Positions 1 to 8,668 of a stretch of DNA of 19,935 nucleotides are shown here, piece by piece. The stretch's first letter is position 1. Each line of letters opens with the position of its first letter. The notes below the pieces were generated by a model, which saw nothing but the letters and a program-made list of their open reading frames with translations, did not search any database and had not been told where the DNA came from. The translations under genes were made by a program, and so were the position numbers. Source of the stretch: Moduliflexus sp964602655 (GTDB lineage: Bacteria > Moduliflexota > Moduliflexia > Moduliflexales > Moduliflexaceae); the NCBI GenBank assembly GCA_964602655.1, contig CAZRSF010000092.1, positions 1-19,935 on the forward strand, given 5' to 3'.

Positions 1-5
1 CCTTG

Positions 6-21
6 CCCCTCCCAGGAGGGG
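6..21 (+). repeat. Short inverted repeat upstream of the first gene
   Basis: CCCCTC and GAGGGG form a 6-bp stem around a 4-base loop, just before the ribosome site of the first gene. It has no following T-run, so it is not a clear terminator. It may be the end of a structure that begins outside the window. Confidence 0.3.
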
Positions 22-35
22 AATCGCGGAGATAG

Positions 36-902
36 ATGGTTACAGCACACGATGTCAGCATTATTATTCCGGCGTTCAATGAAGAAATGGCGATTGCGGC
101 CATTATTCAGGACATTAAAATGATGATTCCCGATGCGGAATTGATCGTCGTGGACGATGGCTCTACGGATCGGACGAGCCAGCGGGCGCAAGAGGCCGGG
201 GCTGCCGTGATTCGCCATCGAAACTGCCGGGGATATGGCGCGGCGCTGCGCACCGGCATCCTTGCCGTCGCGCGGCGCTATGTCTTGTTTTGCGATGGCG
301 ACGGACAACATACGGCGGAAGATGTCAAACGACTGATTGAGGGGTGCGACGAGGAAGATATGATTATCGGTCAGCGTGACAGCGCATCGCATGCGCCGTT
401 GCTGCGCGCACCTGGGAAATTCATTGTGCGCCATTTCGCGAATTATCTTGCCGGTCAGCGCATCCCGGACGTGAATTCAGGATTACGGATGGCGAAAAAA
501 GAGGTGCTGATCAAATATCTTCATCTCATGCCGACGGGATTTTCGTTTTCGACGACCAGCACGTTTGCCATGCTGAAAGGGCAGTATTCCGTCAAATGGC
601 AGCCGATTACGGTTCGAAAACGCATTGGAAAAAGCACGGTGCGACAATGGAAACACGGGCCGCAGACGTTGCTGCTGATGATACGCTTAACGGTGCTGTT
701 CGAGCCGTTAAAAGTCTTTTTGACCGTTGCAGGCGGGTTAAGCATCCTCAGTATTATCAGTCTGCTTATTGATGTGATTGCCGGAGAAGGCTTCGGAATC
801 GGGGATGTGACCGTAATGTTGTCACTTTCGACCGTCTTGGTGTTTATGTTCGGTTTGGTGTGTGAGCAAGTCGCCGCGCTGCGAAGGGAATTGCATGAAT
901 AG
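36..902 (+). CDS. Glycosyltransferase family 2 (dolichyl-phosphate-mannose synthase-like)
   Basis: Probable membrane-associated sugar transferase that moves a sugar from a nucleotide-sugar to a lipid or glycan acceptor. The GT-A fold is visible in order: VSIIIPAFNEE at residues 7-17, the nucleotide-binding VVDDGSTD at about 38-45, and the metal-binding DGDGQH at 87-92. Family knowledge puts polyprenyl-phosphate mannosyl/glucosyl transferases closest to this pattern, and the 288-residue length fits. Two hydrophobic segments at about 227-247 and 256-277 should anchor the C-terminus in the inner membrane. The start has GGAG at 28-31, only four bases upstream. The next gene follows after 30 bases on the same strand, so the two are probably co-transcribed in a surface glycan or glycolipid gene set. 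The sugar and acceptor cannot be read from the sequence. Confidence 0.9.
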   Translation: MVTAHDVSIIIPAFNEEMAIAAIIQDIKMMIPDAELIVVDDGSTDRTSQRAQEAGAAVIRHRNCRGYGAALRTGILAVARRYVLFCDGDGQHTAEDVKRLIEGCDEEDMIIGQRDSASHAPLLRAPGKFIVRHFANYLAGQRIPDVNSGLRMAKKEVLIKYLHLMPTGFSFSTTSTFAMLKGQYSVKWQPITVRKRIGKSTVRQWKHGPQTLLLMIRLTVLFEPLKVFLTVAGGLSILSIISLLIDVIAGEGFGIGDVTVMLSLSTVLVFMFGLVCEQVAALRRELHE

Positions 903-932
903 AGAACAGACAACATAGGGACATCTCAAAAA

Positions 933-3032
933 ATGTGCGGAATTTTTGGCATGACGATAGGAGCGCAGGTCAAGCATGTGACTCCGAAACAGATTCGACA
1001 AACGCTGACTGATTTGTTTCTTTACTCCGAGTCGCGAGGCAAAGAAGCGGCAGGCGCAGCCTTCTCCGGCGGAACGCAGATTGATGTGCTGAAAAGCGCG
1101 ACATCGGCGTCAAAAATGATCCGTTCCACCGAGTACGGCGCGCTTGTCTCCGCATTTCTTGACGCCCACTGTACGCCGGAGAATAATGGCCTCAATCATC
1201 CGATGTCCATCATCGGGCATTCGCGGCTTGTGACGACCGGCAGCCAATACGCCGCGCATAATAATCAGCCGGTGTTGGCCGGAAAAATGGTCGGGGTGCA
1301 TAATGGAATTATCGTCAATCATGAGGCGCTCTGGCATCAGTTTCCGGCATTGCAGCGCCGGTATCAGGTGGATACGGAAATTCTCTTCAGCCTGCTGCGA
1401 ATGCGCTATACGGAGAGCGGTTCTATCATCAGCGCCGTCCGGCAAACCTTCGGCGCAATCGAAGGAACGGCGTCAATCGCGGCAATGTTCGAAGACCTCG
1501 ATCTGCTGGTGTTAGCGACCAATAATGGTTCGCTCTATCGTTGCGTCAACGCCGACCGTTCTGCCGTGTTGTTTGCCTCGGAACGGTATATTTTACAGCG
1601 TCTTCTGCAACGCGCGCACACCAGCGCATGGTTCGGCGCGCCGACGGAGATTCGTCAGATTCTGCCGGGAAGCGGGTGCATTGTCCATACGACTCCGTTT
1701 GTCGTTGAGGAATTCGGTTTCGACGTTTCTCCCGCGCGCGCAGAATCATTCGCAGCGTTATCGAACCCACGCCGTATCATCGAGCATGAATGCGCTGCCC
1801 CTCAACGCCGAACGCCGTCGAATATCGCGCACGAACGGGTCGGCATCTCCGAACTGCTGGACGAGCGCAGCGCAAAAGAACTTGAACGGCTGAAACAGCG
1901 TTTCCCGTATGATACGTCATGGCAGGATTCGCTGCGGCGATGCGCGAAGTGCATTCTTCCTGAAACCATGCCATTCATCGAATTCGATGCCGACGGCGTG
2001 TGCAACTATTGCCGGAACTATAAAAAAATCGAATGCTTCGGAGAAGACGCGCTGCAAGAGATCGCGCGTCCATATCGCCGAGGTTCGGGAGTGCCTGATT
2101 GCGTCGTCGGACTTAGCGGCGGGCGCGACAGCCTCTATTCCTTGCATTATGTCAAGACCGTGCTGAAGATGTCCCCGGTCGCCTATACGTATGATTGGGG
2201 CATGGTGACGGATTTGGCGCGGCGCAATATTTCCCGGATATGCGCTAAGCTGGGCGTGGAGCATATTTTGGTTTCGGCAAACATTTCGCACAAGCGTCGG
2301 TTTATCAAGCAGAATGTCTCCGCCTGGCTGAAACGTCCTGAATTAGGCATGATTCCGCTGTTTATGGCGGGCGACAAACAATATTTTTATTATCTTCAGC
2401 AGGTCAAAAAACAACTTGGCGTCCACCTGGCGATTCTCGGCGAAAATATGCTGGAACGCACGGATTTTAAAACCGGATTTGCCGGAGTTCGTCCATATAA
2501 CGCCGATCCGCATCATGTCTATACTTTGTCAGGCATGAACAAATGGCAATTGTTGTGGTATTATGGCCAGCAATATCTTTCGAATCCGGCCTATATCAAT
2601 ATATCGGTTGCTGATACGCTTTTTGCCGCTGTGTGTTATTATGTCATCGGTCGAAATTTTTCGAATCTCTATAATTATGTTCCCTGGCAGGAAGAGGTGA
2701 TTATTCCGACATTACGAGAGGAATATCATTTCGAACTCGCTCCGGACAGCGTGACGACCTGGCGCATCGGCGATGGAACGGCGGCGTTTTATAACTATAT
2801 TTATCATACTGTCGCGGGATTTACTGAAAATGAGACGTTTCGCAGCAATCAAATCCGCGAAGGAATGTTGAACCGAGATGACGCATTGAAATTGGTGCAA
2901 GAAGAGAATCGTCCACGTTATGAAACGATCTTCTGGTATCTGAATATTATCGAATTAGGCATACCGATTGAACAGGTGTTCGAGAGAATTCAGGCGATAC
3001 CGAAACGCCGGGTTTTAGGAGGAATGTCATAA
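933..3032 (+). CDS. Fused class II glutamine amidotransferase / WbpG-like PP-loop sugar amidotransferase
   Basis: This 699-residue protein appears to join an ammonia-producing glutaminase to an ammonia-using PP-loop ATPase. The N-terminus reads MCGIFG, so Cys2 would be the Ntn nucleophile after Met removal, which fixes the start. GHSRLVTTG with the later NNQPV, then GVHNGII and DTEILF, are the GlmS/PurF-type glutaminase motifs. Around residues 337-360 two CxxC pairs (C337/C340, C357/C360) flank a segment typical of the N-acetyl sugar amidotransferase family (WbpG/PseA-like). The PP-loop GLSGGRDS follows at 393-400. Those enzymes usually take ammonia from separate HisH/HisF-like partners, and here the glutaminase is in the same chain. 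I infer ATP-dependent amination or amidation of a nucleotide-linked sugar or similar acid. The ribosome site is TAGGGA at 916-921. The stop overlaps the next start (TAATG). An asparagine-synthetase-like role is an alternative, but the Cys pairs favour the WbpG type. Confidence 0.82.
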   Translation: MCGIFGMTIGAQVKHVTPKQIRQTLTDLFLYSESRGKEAAGAAFSGGTQIDVLKSATSASKMIRSTEYGALVSAFLDAHCTPENNGLNHPMSIIGHSRLVTTGSQYAAHNNQPVLAGKMVGVHNGIIVNHEALWHQFPALQRRYQVDTEILFSLLRMRYTESGSIISAVRQTFGAIEGTASIAAMFEDLDLLVLATNNGSLYRCVNADRSAVLFASERYILQRLLQRAHTSAWFGAPTEIRQILPGSGCIVHTTPFVVEEFGFDVSPARAESFAALSNPRRIIEHECAAPQRRTPSNIAHERVGISELLDERSAKELERLKQRFPYDTSWQDSLRRCAKCILPETMPFIEFDADGVCNYCRNYKKIECFGEDALQEIARPYRRGSGVPDCVVGLSGGRDSLYSLHYVKTVLKMSPVAYTYDWGMVTDLARRNISRICAKLGVEHILVSANISHKRRFIKQNVSAWLKRPELGMIPLFMAGDKQYFYYLQQVKKQLGVHLAILGENMLERTDFKTGFAGVRPYNADPHHVYTLSGMNKWQLLWYYGQQYLSNPAYINISVADTLFAAVCYYVIGRNFSNLYNYVPWQEEVIIPTLREEYHFELAPDSVTTWRIGDGTAAFYNYIYHTVAGFTENETFRSNQIREGMLNRDDALKLVQEENRPRYETIFWYLNIIELGIPIEQVFERIQAIPKRRVLGGMS

Positions 3033-3686
3033 TGTGCGCCGCCTCAGCATTTCAAAAAACCTATTGGGAACGTGATACGTTACAGGCGCGAAGGCCGCCG
3101 TCTCATCCTGTCATTCAGGCGTTTGCCACATCGCGGCTGAATGCGATCAAAAAATACACGCCGTTACAGAAGAGTTCGCGCGTCTTGGAAGTCGGCGCAG
3201 GGAATGGATTTTTTTCCTATTATCTGGATCAGCAATGTCAATTGCTCGCGACAGATTATTCTGAAACCATGATCGCGATGAATCCTGCGCGTCAGAAGCG
3301 CGTTATGGACGCATCAGTATTGGACTTTCAAGAAAATGCCTTTGATGTGGTTTTCGAATCATGTGCTTTTGCACCATGTCGAGAATGTTTCTGATGTGAT
3401 CGCAGAAATGCGGCGCGTCTCCAGTCGCTATGTCATCTTGCTCGAACCGAATCGCGCGAATCCGCTGAATTTTCTTTTCGGTCTGCTTGTAAAAGAGGAA
3501 CGAGCGACGTTGAAATTTTCATTATCCTACTTGAAAACAGCGGCCAGACAGTGCGGCCTGACAATTATTGCCGCGTTTTCCTTTGGCGTGATTGCGCCGA
3601 ATAAAACGCCGCTTCGGATGCTGCCGCTCGTTCACGGTTTGGATACGCGGCTGCCGCTTATCGGATTGGATTGGACAATATTGTGA
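3032..3686 (+). pseudogene. SAM-dependent methyltransferase, broken by one frameshift
   Basis: Two overlapping frames together give one class I methyltransferase of about 217 residues. The first frame (3032-3394) carries the SAM-binding loop RVLEVGAGNGFFSYYL, then LLATDYSETMI, and ends its homology at FDVVF. The second frame resumes at about 3352 with SNHVLLHHVENVSDVIAEM, the standard post-motif region, and runs to 3686. The switch lies in the TTTT run near 3351-3354. Two more T residues would restore FDVVFSNHVL. The start overlaps the previous stop by one base and has AGGAGG at 3017-3022, so it was translationally coupled. Either the gene is a recent pseudogene or the consensus has a homopolymer error. 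The C-terminal part lacks obvious stops or decay, which favours a very recent event or an error. The substrate is unknown; context suggests a glycan or lipid intermediate. Confidence 0.85.
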
Positions 3687-3743
3687 TTTGTGAAAAACCG
3701 ACCTGCATGAGTTCAGAAACAATGTGAACAAGGAGTCATTCGC

Positions 3744-5171
3744 ATGAATGTATTACTCATTAACCCGCCCGTTCCTCATATTTTGCGGGAAAGCCTTCCG
3801 CCTGTCGTTGAAGATGAGTCCGGCATGTTTCCTCCGTTAGGTTTATTGTATGTGGCGGCGTATGCCGAGCAGATTCCCGATTGCGTGGCGCAGGTCTTGG
3901 ATTGTCAGGCTGAACAGGTGACGCATGATGCGCTGTCCGGCAGGCTTGCGCTCGCGGCTCCCGATGTCGTCGGCATTCAAGTCATGACATTTACGCTAAT
4001 TGACGCCATCATGGTGGCGCGCACCGTGCGGCAAACGTGCCCTGAGGCGCTGATTGTCGTCGGCGGGCCGCATCCGACAATCTTTCCTGAAGAAACGATT
4101 CGCATGCCGGAAATCGATGTCGTGATTCCCGGCGAAGGCGAATTTCTCTTTGCGTCGTTGTTGCAGGCAATTGCGGCCAATGATGCCCCTGAATCCGTTG
4201 AGGGTGTCCTTACAAAACGCCAGCCCTATTTTACGAAAGGTCTGACGTATATTCATGATCTTGATGTGTTGAACATGCCTGCGCGTCATTTAATCGATCA
4301 GACAAAATATACGTCACCGTTAGCGATGAAAAACCCGTTGACGACGATTATGAGCAGCCGGGGCTGTCCGGCGCGATGCATGTTCTGCGACCGCCCGCAA
4401 ATGGGCAAAAAATTCCGAATGCGGTCGGCGGTCAATGTCGTTGCGGAAATGCGCCAATGTCATGAGCAATTCGGCATCAACGAATTTTTATTTTATGACG
4501 ATACATTCACCGTAAATAAACAGCGTGTGTTTGATGTCTGCAACTTGCTCCTACAGGATGGCTTGCGCGTCCATTGGGACATCAGAGCGCGAATAGATAC
4601 CGTCACGCCGGAGATGCTGCGCCAGTTGCGCAAGGCTGGCTGTCATCGGATTCATTATGGCGTAGAAACCGGCAGTCCGCGCATTCAAACACGATTGAAA
4701 AAACACCTGAATCTTGGCACGGTTCGAGAGGTATTTCATATAACGAAACAGGAAGGGATTGAGGTCTTAGGGTATTTTATGATTGGCTGTCCGGATGAAA
4801 CTCCTGACGATTTACAAGCGACGTTCGATCTCATCCGAACGTTACCGATGGATTACGCGCACATCGGGATTTTTACGCCATATCCTGGCACGGAAATTTA
4901 TCGAGAAGCCCTGGAGCAAGGCATCTATGCGACCGATTACTGGCGAGAATTCGCCTGCCAGCCGACCCCTGATTTTACGCCGCGTTATTGGAATCAATAT
5001 TTTTCCGACGCTGACTTATTACAATACAGCAAACTCGCCTATAAACAGTTTTACAGCCGCCCATCGTATATCATTCAGCGCCTATTCAAGCTGCGCTCGT
5101 TCGATGAATTCGTCCGAAAAACGCGCTTAGGCGTGAAATTATTGCAATCCCTCTATGTCAAATCGTCGTAA
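3744..5171 (+). CDS. B12-binding-domain radical SAM enzyme
   Basis: This 475-residue protein has the usual two-part layout of cobalamin-dependent radical SAM enzymes. Residues 1 to about 150 form a Rossmann-like B12-binding domain with PPLGLLYVAAYAE, VVGGPHPTIFPEE and the closing VVIPGEGE. The radical SAM core follows, with the cluster motif C208-x3-C212-x2-C215 in SRGCPARCMFCDRP, then YDDTFTVNK and HYGVETGSPRIQ, typical of the barrel strands. The C-terminal ~90 residues are of the variable type. Family members carry out methylations, ring rearrangements or other radical steps on lipids and natural products. The DxHxxG lower-ligand motif is not evident, which is usual for this class. AAGGAG at 3730-3735 supports the start. 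It follows the methyltransferase after 57 bases and closes this gene set. The substrate is unknown. Confidence 0.88.
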   Translation: MNVLLINPPVPHILRESLPPVVEDESGMFPPLGLLYVAAYAEQIPDCVAQVLDCQAEQVTHDALSGRLALAAPDVVGIQVMTFTLIDAIMVARTVRQTCPEALIVVGGPHPTIFPEETIRMPEIDVVIPGEGEFLFASLLQAIAANDAPESVEGVLTKRQPYFTKGLTYIHDLDVLNMPARHLIDQTKYTSPLAMKNPLTTIMSSRGCPARCMFCDRPQMGKKFRMRSAVNVVAEMRQCHEQFGINEFLFYDDTFTVNKQRVFDVCNLLLQDGLRVHWDIRARIDTVTPEMLRQLRKAGCHRIHYGVETGSPRIQTRLKKHLNLGTVREVFHITKQEGIEVLGYFMIGCPDETPDDLQATFDLIRTLPMDYAHIGIFTPYPGTEIYREALEQGIYATDYWREFACQPTPDFTPRYWNQYFSDADLLQYSKLAYKQFYSRPSYIIQRLFKLRSFDEFVRKTRLGVKLLQSLYVKSS

Positions 5172-5311
5172 CGGCGGAAAAATCAGAACCCTATCAGAAA
5201 AAGGTTGCCAAGTTTCTCCATCTTCAATAGCGTGTCCCTCCGTTTCTATTTACTTACTGCAATCAGTGAATGCAGACATATACGTCTTTGGAATGGAGGG
5301 TGGTACGCGTT

Positions 5312-7234
5312 ATGCTTGATGTCATGAGACAAAACCTCAAATCGCTTAAAATTTTCCTGTGGTTAGTCATCGCCGCATTTATCGGGACGATCTTTTTTGT
5401 ATGGGGGCAGGGCGGAAGTTCGCAACAAGGCAGCGCTGGCGGACAAAATGCGGTCGCCTGGGTGAACGGCGAGCCGATTTCGTACTCCAGTTTCGAAAGC
5501 AGCTATCGGAATATTTATGGATTTTACCGCCAAATGTATGGCGATAATTTATCCGAAGAGGTGCTGAAGACGCTGCAACTCGAACAAGTTGCCCTGAACC
5601 AACTCACCCAGAATGTGCTGTTAGCGCAGAAAGCCAAAGAGTATGAAATCGGTGTATCGGATGATGAATTGATCTCCGAAATCCAAAGTATGCCGAGTTT
5701 TCAGACTAACAATCAATTCGATCCGAATGTCTATAAAAATTTATTGGCGCAGAACCGGATTGTTCCGGAGGATTTCGAAGCTCAGATCAAGAGCAGCTTG
5801 ATCACGAAAAAGTTAGAATTGCTGATCAAGCAGACAGCGCGTGTGAGCGATCAGGAAGTGCGGGAAGAATATCTGTTGCAGAATGACAAGCTGGCAATCG
5901 AAGGCGTCTTGGTGAAGGCCGAATCGTACAAAGAGCGCGTGACAATGTCCGATGAAGAAACGCAGGCGTATTATGACGCGCATAAGCAGGATTTTACCAC
6001 GCCGCCCCGTGTGAAAATTCAATACGTTCATTATGACCCGCAAACGCTGAAAGACGAAGTGACGCCGACTGAAGAGGAAATTAAAGCCTATTATGACGCC
6101 AATCTCAGCGAATTCGATAAAGGCCGGGAAGTAAAAGCTCGCCATATTCTGTTCCGCACTGCGCAGGATGCGACGGAAGAGCAGATCGCCGAAGTGAAAA
6201 CCAAAGCTGAAGCCGTGCTTAAACAGGCGAAAGAAGGCGCGGATTTTGCCGAATTAGCGAAAACCCATTCTGAAGACCCGGGGAGCAAAGAGAATGGCGG
6301 CGATCTCGGTTTCTTTAACAAAGGGCGCATGGTGCCTGAATTCGAGAATGCGGCGTTTGCGCTGACCGTCGGACAGGTGAGCGACTTAGTGAAGACGCAG
6401 TTCGGTTTTCATATTATCAAAGTTGATGAGATTCGCGAAGAAACCGATCCGTATAACGCGGCGAAAGCGGAAATTACCGATAGGCTGAAACTCTCCAAAG
6501 CGCGTGAATTAGCCGGAGAACGGGCGCAAATCGCGTATGACGATATTTTGAATACGCCGAATTTGCAAGAAGTCGCGACGAAAGATAAATTGGAAGTGCG
6601 CGTGAGTAATTTGTTCGGCAATGGCGAGCCGATTGACGAGAACACCATTGCCATTCCGCAAGTTCAAGAAGCCGCCTTTACATTGAGCGCAGATCAAAAA
6701 TTCAGCGAACCTATCGAAACCGCGTTAGGGTATTATCTGATCGAATTTCTGGAAGCAAAAGAACCGTACATTCCTGAATTGGCTGACATCAAAGACAAGG
6801 TGACAGAGGCGCTGCGTCAGGAAAAAGCGAAAGCGCTGGCAAAAGCCGACGCAGAAGCGATTCAGACCGCATTGGCGTCGGGAACGCCGCTTCAGGATGT
6901 GACAACAACGTTCAAAGGCGAGGCATTTGCTCCGCGCCCGTTCGGTAAAAGCCAAAGCTATATCTCCGAAGCGCGCGGCAAATCCGAAGAACTCGCCAAG
7001 TTAGCCTTCACATTGCGAGACGGCGAATACAGCGCTCCGTTCGAACTTGAAAGCGATTATTGCGTCTTCCGCGTGAAAGAGCGGACTGCCGCAGACATGC
7101 AGGCATTCGAACAGGAAAAAGCCAAATTGACAGAGCAACTGCTGAAGCAAAAGCAAGATGCGCAATTCCGTGAATTCATAGACGAATTGAAACAGAATGC
7201 GAATATCAAATACAAAGAAGGGCTGTTTTCGTAA
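5312..7234 (+). CDS. PpiD/SurA-type membrane-anchored peptidyl-prolyl isomerase (periplasmic foldase)
   Basis: This 640-residue folding factor is anchored in the inner membrane, with its bulk in the periplasm. The start at 5312 (MLDVMRQNLKSLK) gives the short basic tail expected before the single membrane segment at about residues 10-32, and GGAGGG at 5295-5300 is well placed. The open frame extends upstream to 5270, but that adds a non-family leader. A SurA-N-like helical domain follows. A parvulin (PPIC) rotamase domain then begins near residue 273 with VKARHILF and continues through SEDPGSKENGGDLGFF to QFGFHIIKV. A second, degenerate parvulin-like segment lies further on, as in PpiD. The length matches PpiD (about 620). 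Long charged helices make up much of the rest. The role in outer-membrane protein folding comes from the family. It has no tight link to the upstream genes and ends at a strong hairpin. Confidence 0.88.
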   Translation: MLDVMRQNLKSLKIFLWLVIAAFIGTIFFVWGQGGSSQQGSAGGQNAVAWVNGEPISYSSFESSYRNIYGFYRQMYGDNLSEEVLKTLQLEQVALNQLTQNVLLAQKAKEYEIGVSDDELISEIQSMPSFQTNNQFDPNVYKNLLAQNRIVPEDFEAQIKSSLITKKLELLIKQTARVSDQEVREEYLLQNDKLAIEGVLVKAESYKERVTMSDEETQAYYDAHKQDFTTPPRVKIQYVHYDPQTLKDEVTPTEEEIKAYYDANLSEFDKGREVKARHILFRTAQDATEEQIAEVKTKAEAVLKQAKEGADFAELAKTHSEDPGSKENGGDLGFFNKGRMVPEFENAAFALTVGQVSDLVKTQFGFHIIKVDEIREETDPYNAAKAEITDRLKLSKARELAGERAQIAYDDILNTPNLQEVATKDKLEVRVSNLFGNGEPIDENTIAIPQVQEAAFTLSADQKFSEPIETALGYYLIEFLEAKEPYIPELADIKDKVTEALRQEKAKALAKADAEAIQTALASGTPLQDVTTTFKGEAFAPRPFGKSQSYISEARGKSEELAKLAFTLRDGEYSAPFELESDYCVFRVKERTAADMQAFEQEKAKLTEQLLKQKQDAQFREFIDELKQNANIKYKEGLFS

Positions 7235-7266
7235 ATACGGAATAGAGTTGTTTTTCAAGTTCACGG

Positions 7267-7297
7267 CGGGAGAACGCGCAGATCGCGTTCTCCCGTT
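7267..7297 (+). terminator. Hairpin terminator after the foldase gene
   Basis: A perfect 12-bp stem, CGGGAGAACGCG (7267-7278) with CGCGTTCTCCCG (7284-7295), closes a 5-base loop and is followed by TTTG and a T-rich stretch. The tail is short, so termination efficiency is uncertain. Confidence 0.75.
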
Positions 7298-7509
7298 TGC
7301 ATTTCTGCCCCGGTGCATGTCAATTCGTTCTACGATGAGGAAATATGGGGCGGTTTCCCCTCGTCTCTCCCAAAATCAGAAAATTCCCGAATGAATGAGA
7401 ATGACGTTGTTGAAGATGTAACGCATTATAATTAAAAGGTTTTCTGTATCACTCCCGTAAACCGCACAAAAAAAAGTCGGAACTCCCCGAAAATCCGCAA
7501 AGAATTTCC
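7298..7509. other. Intergenic stretch without a recognised gene
   Basis: Between the foldase terminator and the promoter of the secreted-protein gene there is no coding-quality frame on either strand. The only visible trend is rising A+T toward the promoter. I see no tRNA fold, riboswitch or repeat here. Confidence 0.5.
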
Positions 7510-7538
7510 TTGTCAAAAAAAATTTTTGTGCATAGACT
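7510..7538 (+). promoter_or_regulatory. Candidate sigma-70 promoter for the secreted-protein gene
   Basis: TTGTCA (7510-7515) and TAGACT (7533-7538) are separated by 17 bases. An A/T run lies within the spacer, and the pair sits 40 bases before the coding start. The -35 matches 5 of 6 consensus bases. The -10 is weaker. Confidence 0.45.
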
Positions 7539-7578
7539 CTGAACATGAAACAATATCACGAAAAGGAGGTGACAACTT

Positions 7579-8604
7579 ATGCATAATAATACACGTATGA
7601 AAATGATGGTCGTATTCAGTGTTGTATTGATGGTCGTATCGAGCGTGATGCCAGCGAATCGGGCGGCGGCTCAGGATAGTCGGTCAATAGTGCCTTCTCC
7701 GCGCAGTAATGTGACGGTGGAAACGATTGATCCGACAACCGGAATGCCGAAAAATACCTTCTGTACCGGCGTTAACGCGATTGATATTCGGTTTACGAGC
7801 AATACTGGTTACGGAGAGTATGTATCTGTGTTCAACCGCGATACCAGAGGCGTTCAGCGAACTCTGTTCAACGGACAGCTTCAGTCTGGCGTATCGTACC
7901 TGTCTCGATTGTTAGGAATGCAGCTTTCGCTGAGCGGCCCGGCAGGGACGGAAACAGTGTGGTTGACGACCAATATGGGACAGGGCGCAGAAAACATGGT
8001 GACTTACTACGTCCAGGATTGTGGGGGGACGACGTACCCGCCGAATCCGGGACAGGGGTATGCGCAAGTATGGGCGCAAGTGTCTCCGAATATGATCGAG
8101 CAGGGCAGAAAGGGGACAATCACCGTGCAAACCAGCGTTGGCGCGCAGATGGGCGCTGTGTACTATCTGGAAATCCTGAATAGCTGGGGGCAGTTATGGA
8201 AGCGCATTCCAGTTACAAAAGCGCCGTATGACTATTATCAGGTGACATTACCAGTCGGGACCAAAACCAAACCGGGGTATTTGACATACACCGTCAATGT
8301 GGCGATGGAATCCGGTTTTGGCGGGCAGTCTCAACGCATCGGAACGGCGCAGTTTGCCTTCCAGATCGTGCGTCCGGGAACGATGCCTTCCATGATGGCT
8401 CCGTATAATCCGGGGTATCAGGGACAGCCGATGATGTCTCCGACATGGACGCCTTACGGAGTCAACCCGTCCACAGGAATCGGCGATGGTGCGATGTTTT
8501 CTCATCCATCGTTTGTCGTTCCTTCCTACACGCCCTATTCGTCTTATGGCCTTAGCCCGATGATGATGGGTGGCGCGGCTTCAAAAGAACGTTCAATCGA
8601 ATAG
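7579..8604 (+). CDS. Secreted protein of unknown function with Met/Pro/Tyr-rich tail
   Basis: I do not recognise this 341-residue protein. It has a clear Sec signal peptide: a basic start, then a hydrophobic run MMVVFSVVLMVVSSV, with probable cleavage after ...RAAAQ near residue 32. Two regions of alternating short strands follow (about 40-155 and 160-265), as in small beta-sandwich domains. Each of the first region's ends has a Cys (FCTG and DCGG), which could pair in the periplasm. Residues about 265-335 are rich in Met, Pro, Gly, Ser and Tyr, and low in charge, like a flexible surface or matrix segment. Translation signals are unusually strong (AAAAGGAGGTGA at 7561-7572). With its own promoter and terminator it is a monocistronic unit, suggesting an abundant exported product. 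No enzymatic motif is visible. Confidence 0.8.
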   Translation: MHNNTRMKMMVVFSVVLMVVSSVMPANRAAAQDSRSIVPSPRSNVTVETIDPTTGMPKNTFCTGVNAIDIRFTSNTGYGEYVSVFNRDTRGVQRTLFNGQLQSGVSYLSRLLGMQLSLSGPAGTETVWLTTNMGQGAENMVTYYVQDCGGTTYPPNPGQGYAQVWAQVSPNMIEQGRKGTITVQTSVGAQMGAVYYLEILNSWGQLWKRIPVTKAPYDYYQVTLPVGTKTKPGYLTYTVNVAMESGFGGQSQRIGTAQFAFQIVRPGTMPSMMAPYNPGYQGQPMMSPTWTPYGVNPSTGIGDGAMFSHPSFVVPSYTPYSSYGLSPMMMGGAASKERSIE

Positions 8605-8631
8605 GCGCGCTCAGGCATCCTGCCATATTCT

Positions 8632-8668
8632 CAGATGCCATCTTTTCAAGGTGGCATCTGCTCTTTTT
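8632..8668 (+). terminator. Rho-independent terminator of the secreted-protein gene
   Basis: CAGATGCCATC (8632-8642) pairs with GGTGGCATCTG (8650-8660), with one G-U pair and a 7-base loop, followed by CTCTTTTT. The T-run overlaps the stop codon of the convergent manA gene. The other strand has no T-run, so it is one-directional. Confidence 0.88.

Noticed and set aside
5270..5311. PpiD start at 5270
   Set aside because: The ATG at 5312 has GGAGGG at suitable distance and gives the short basic tail before the membrane segment that is typical of the family.
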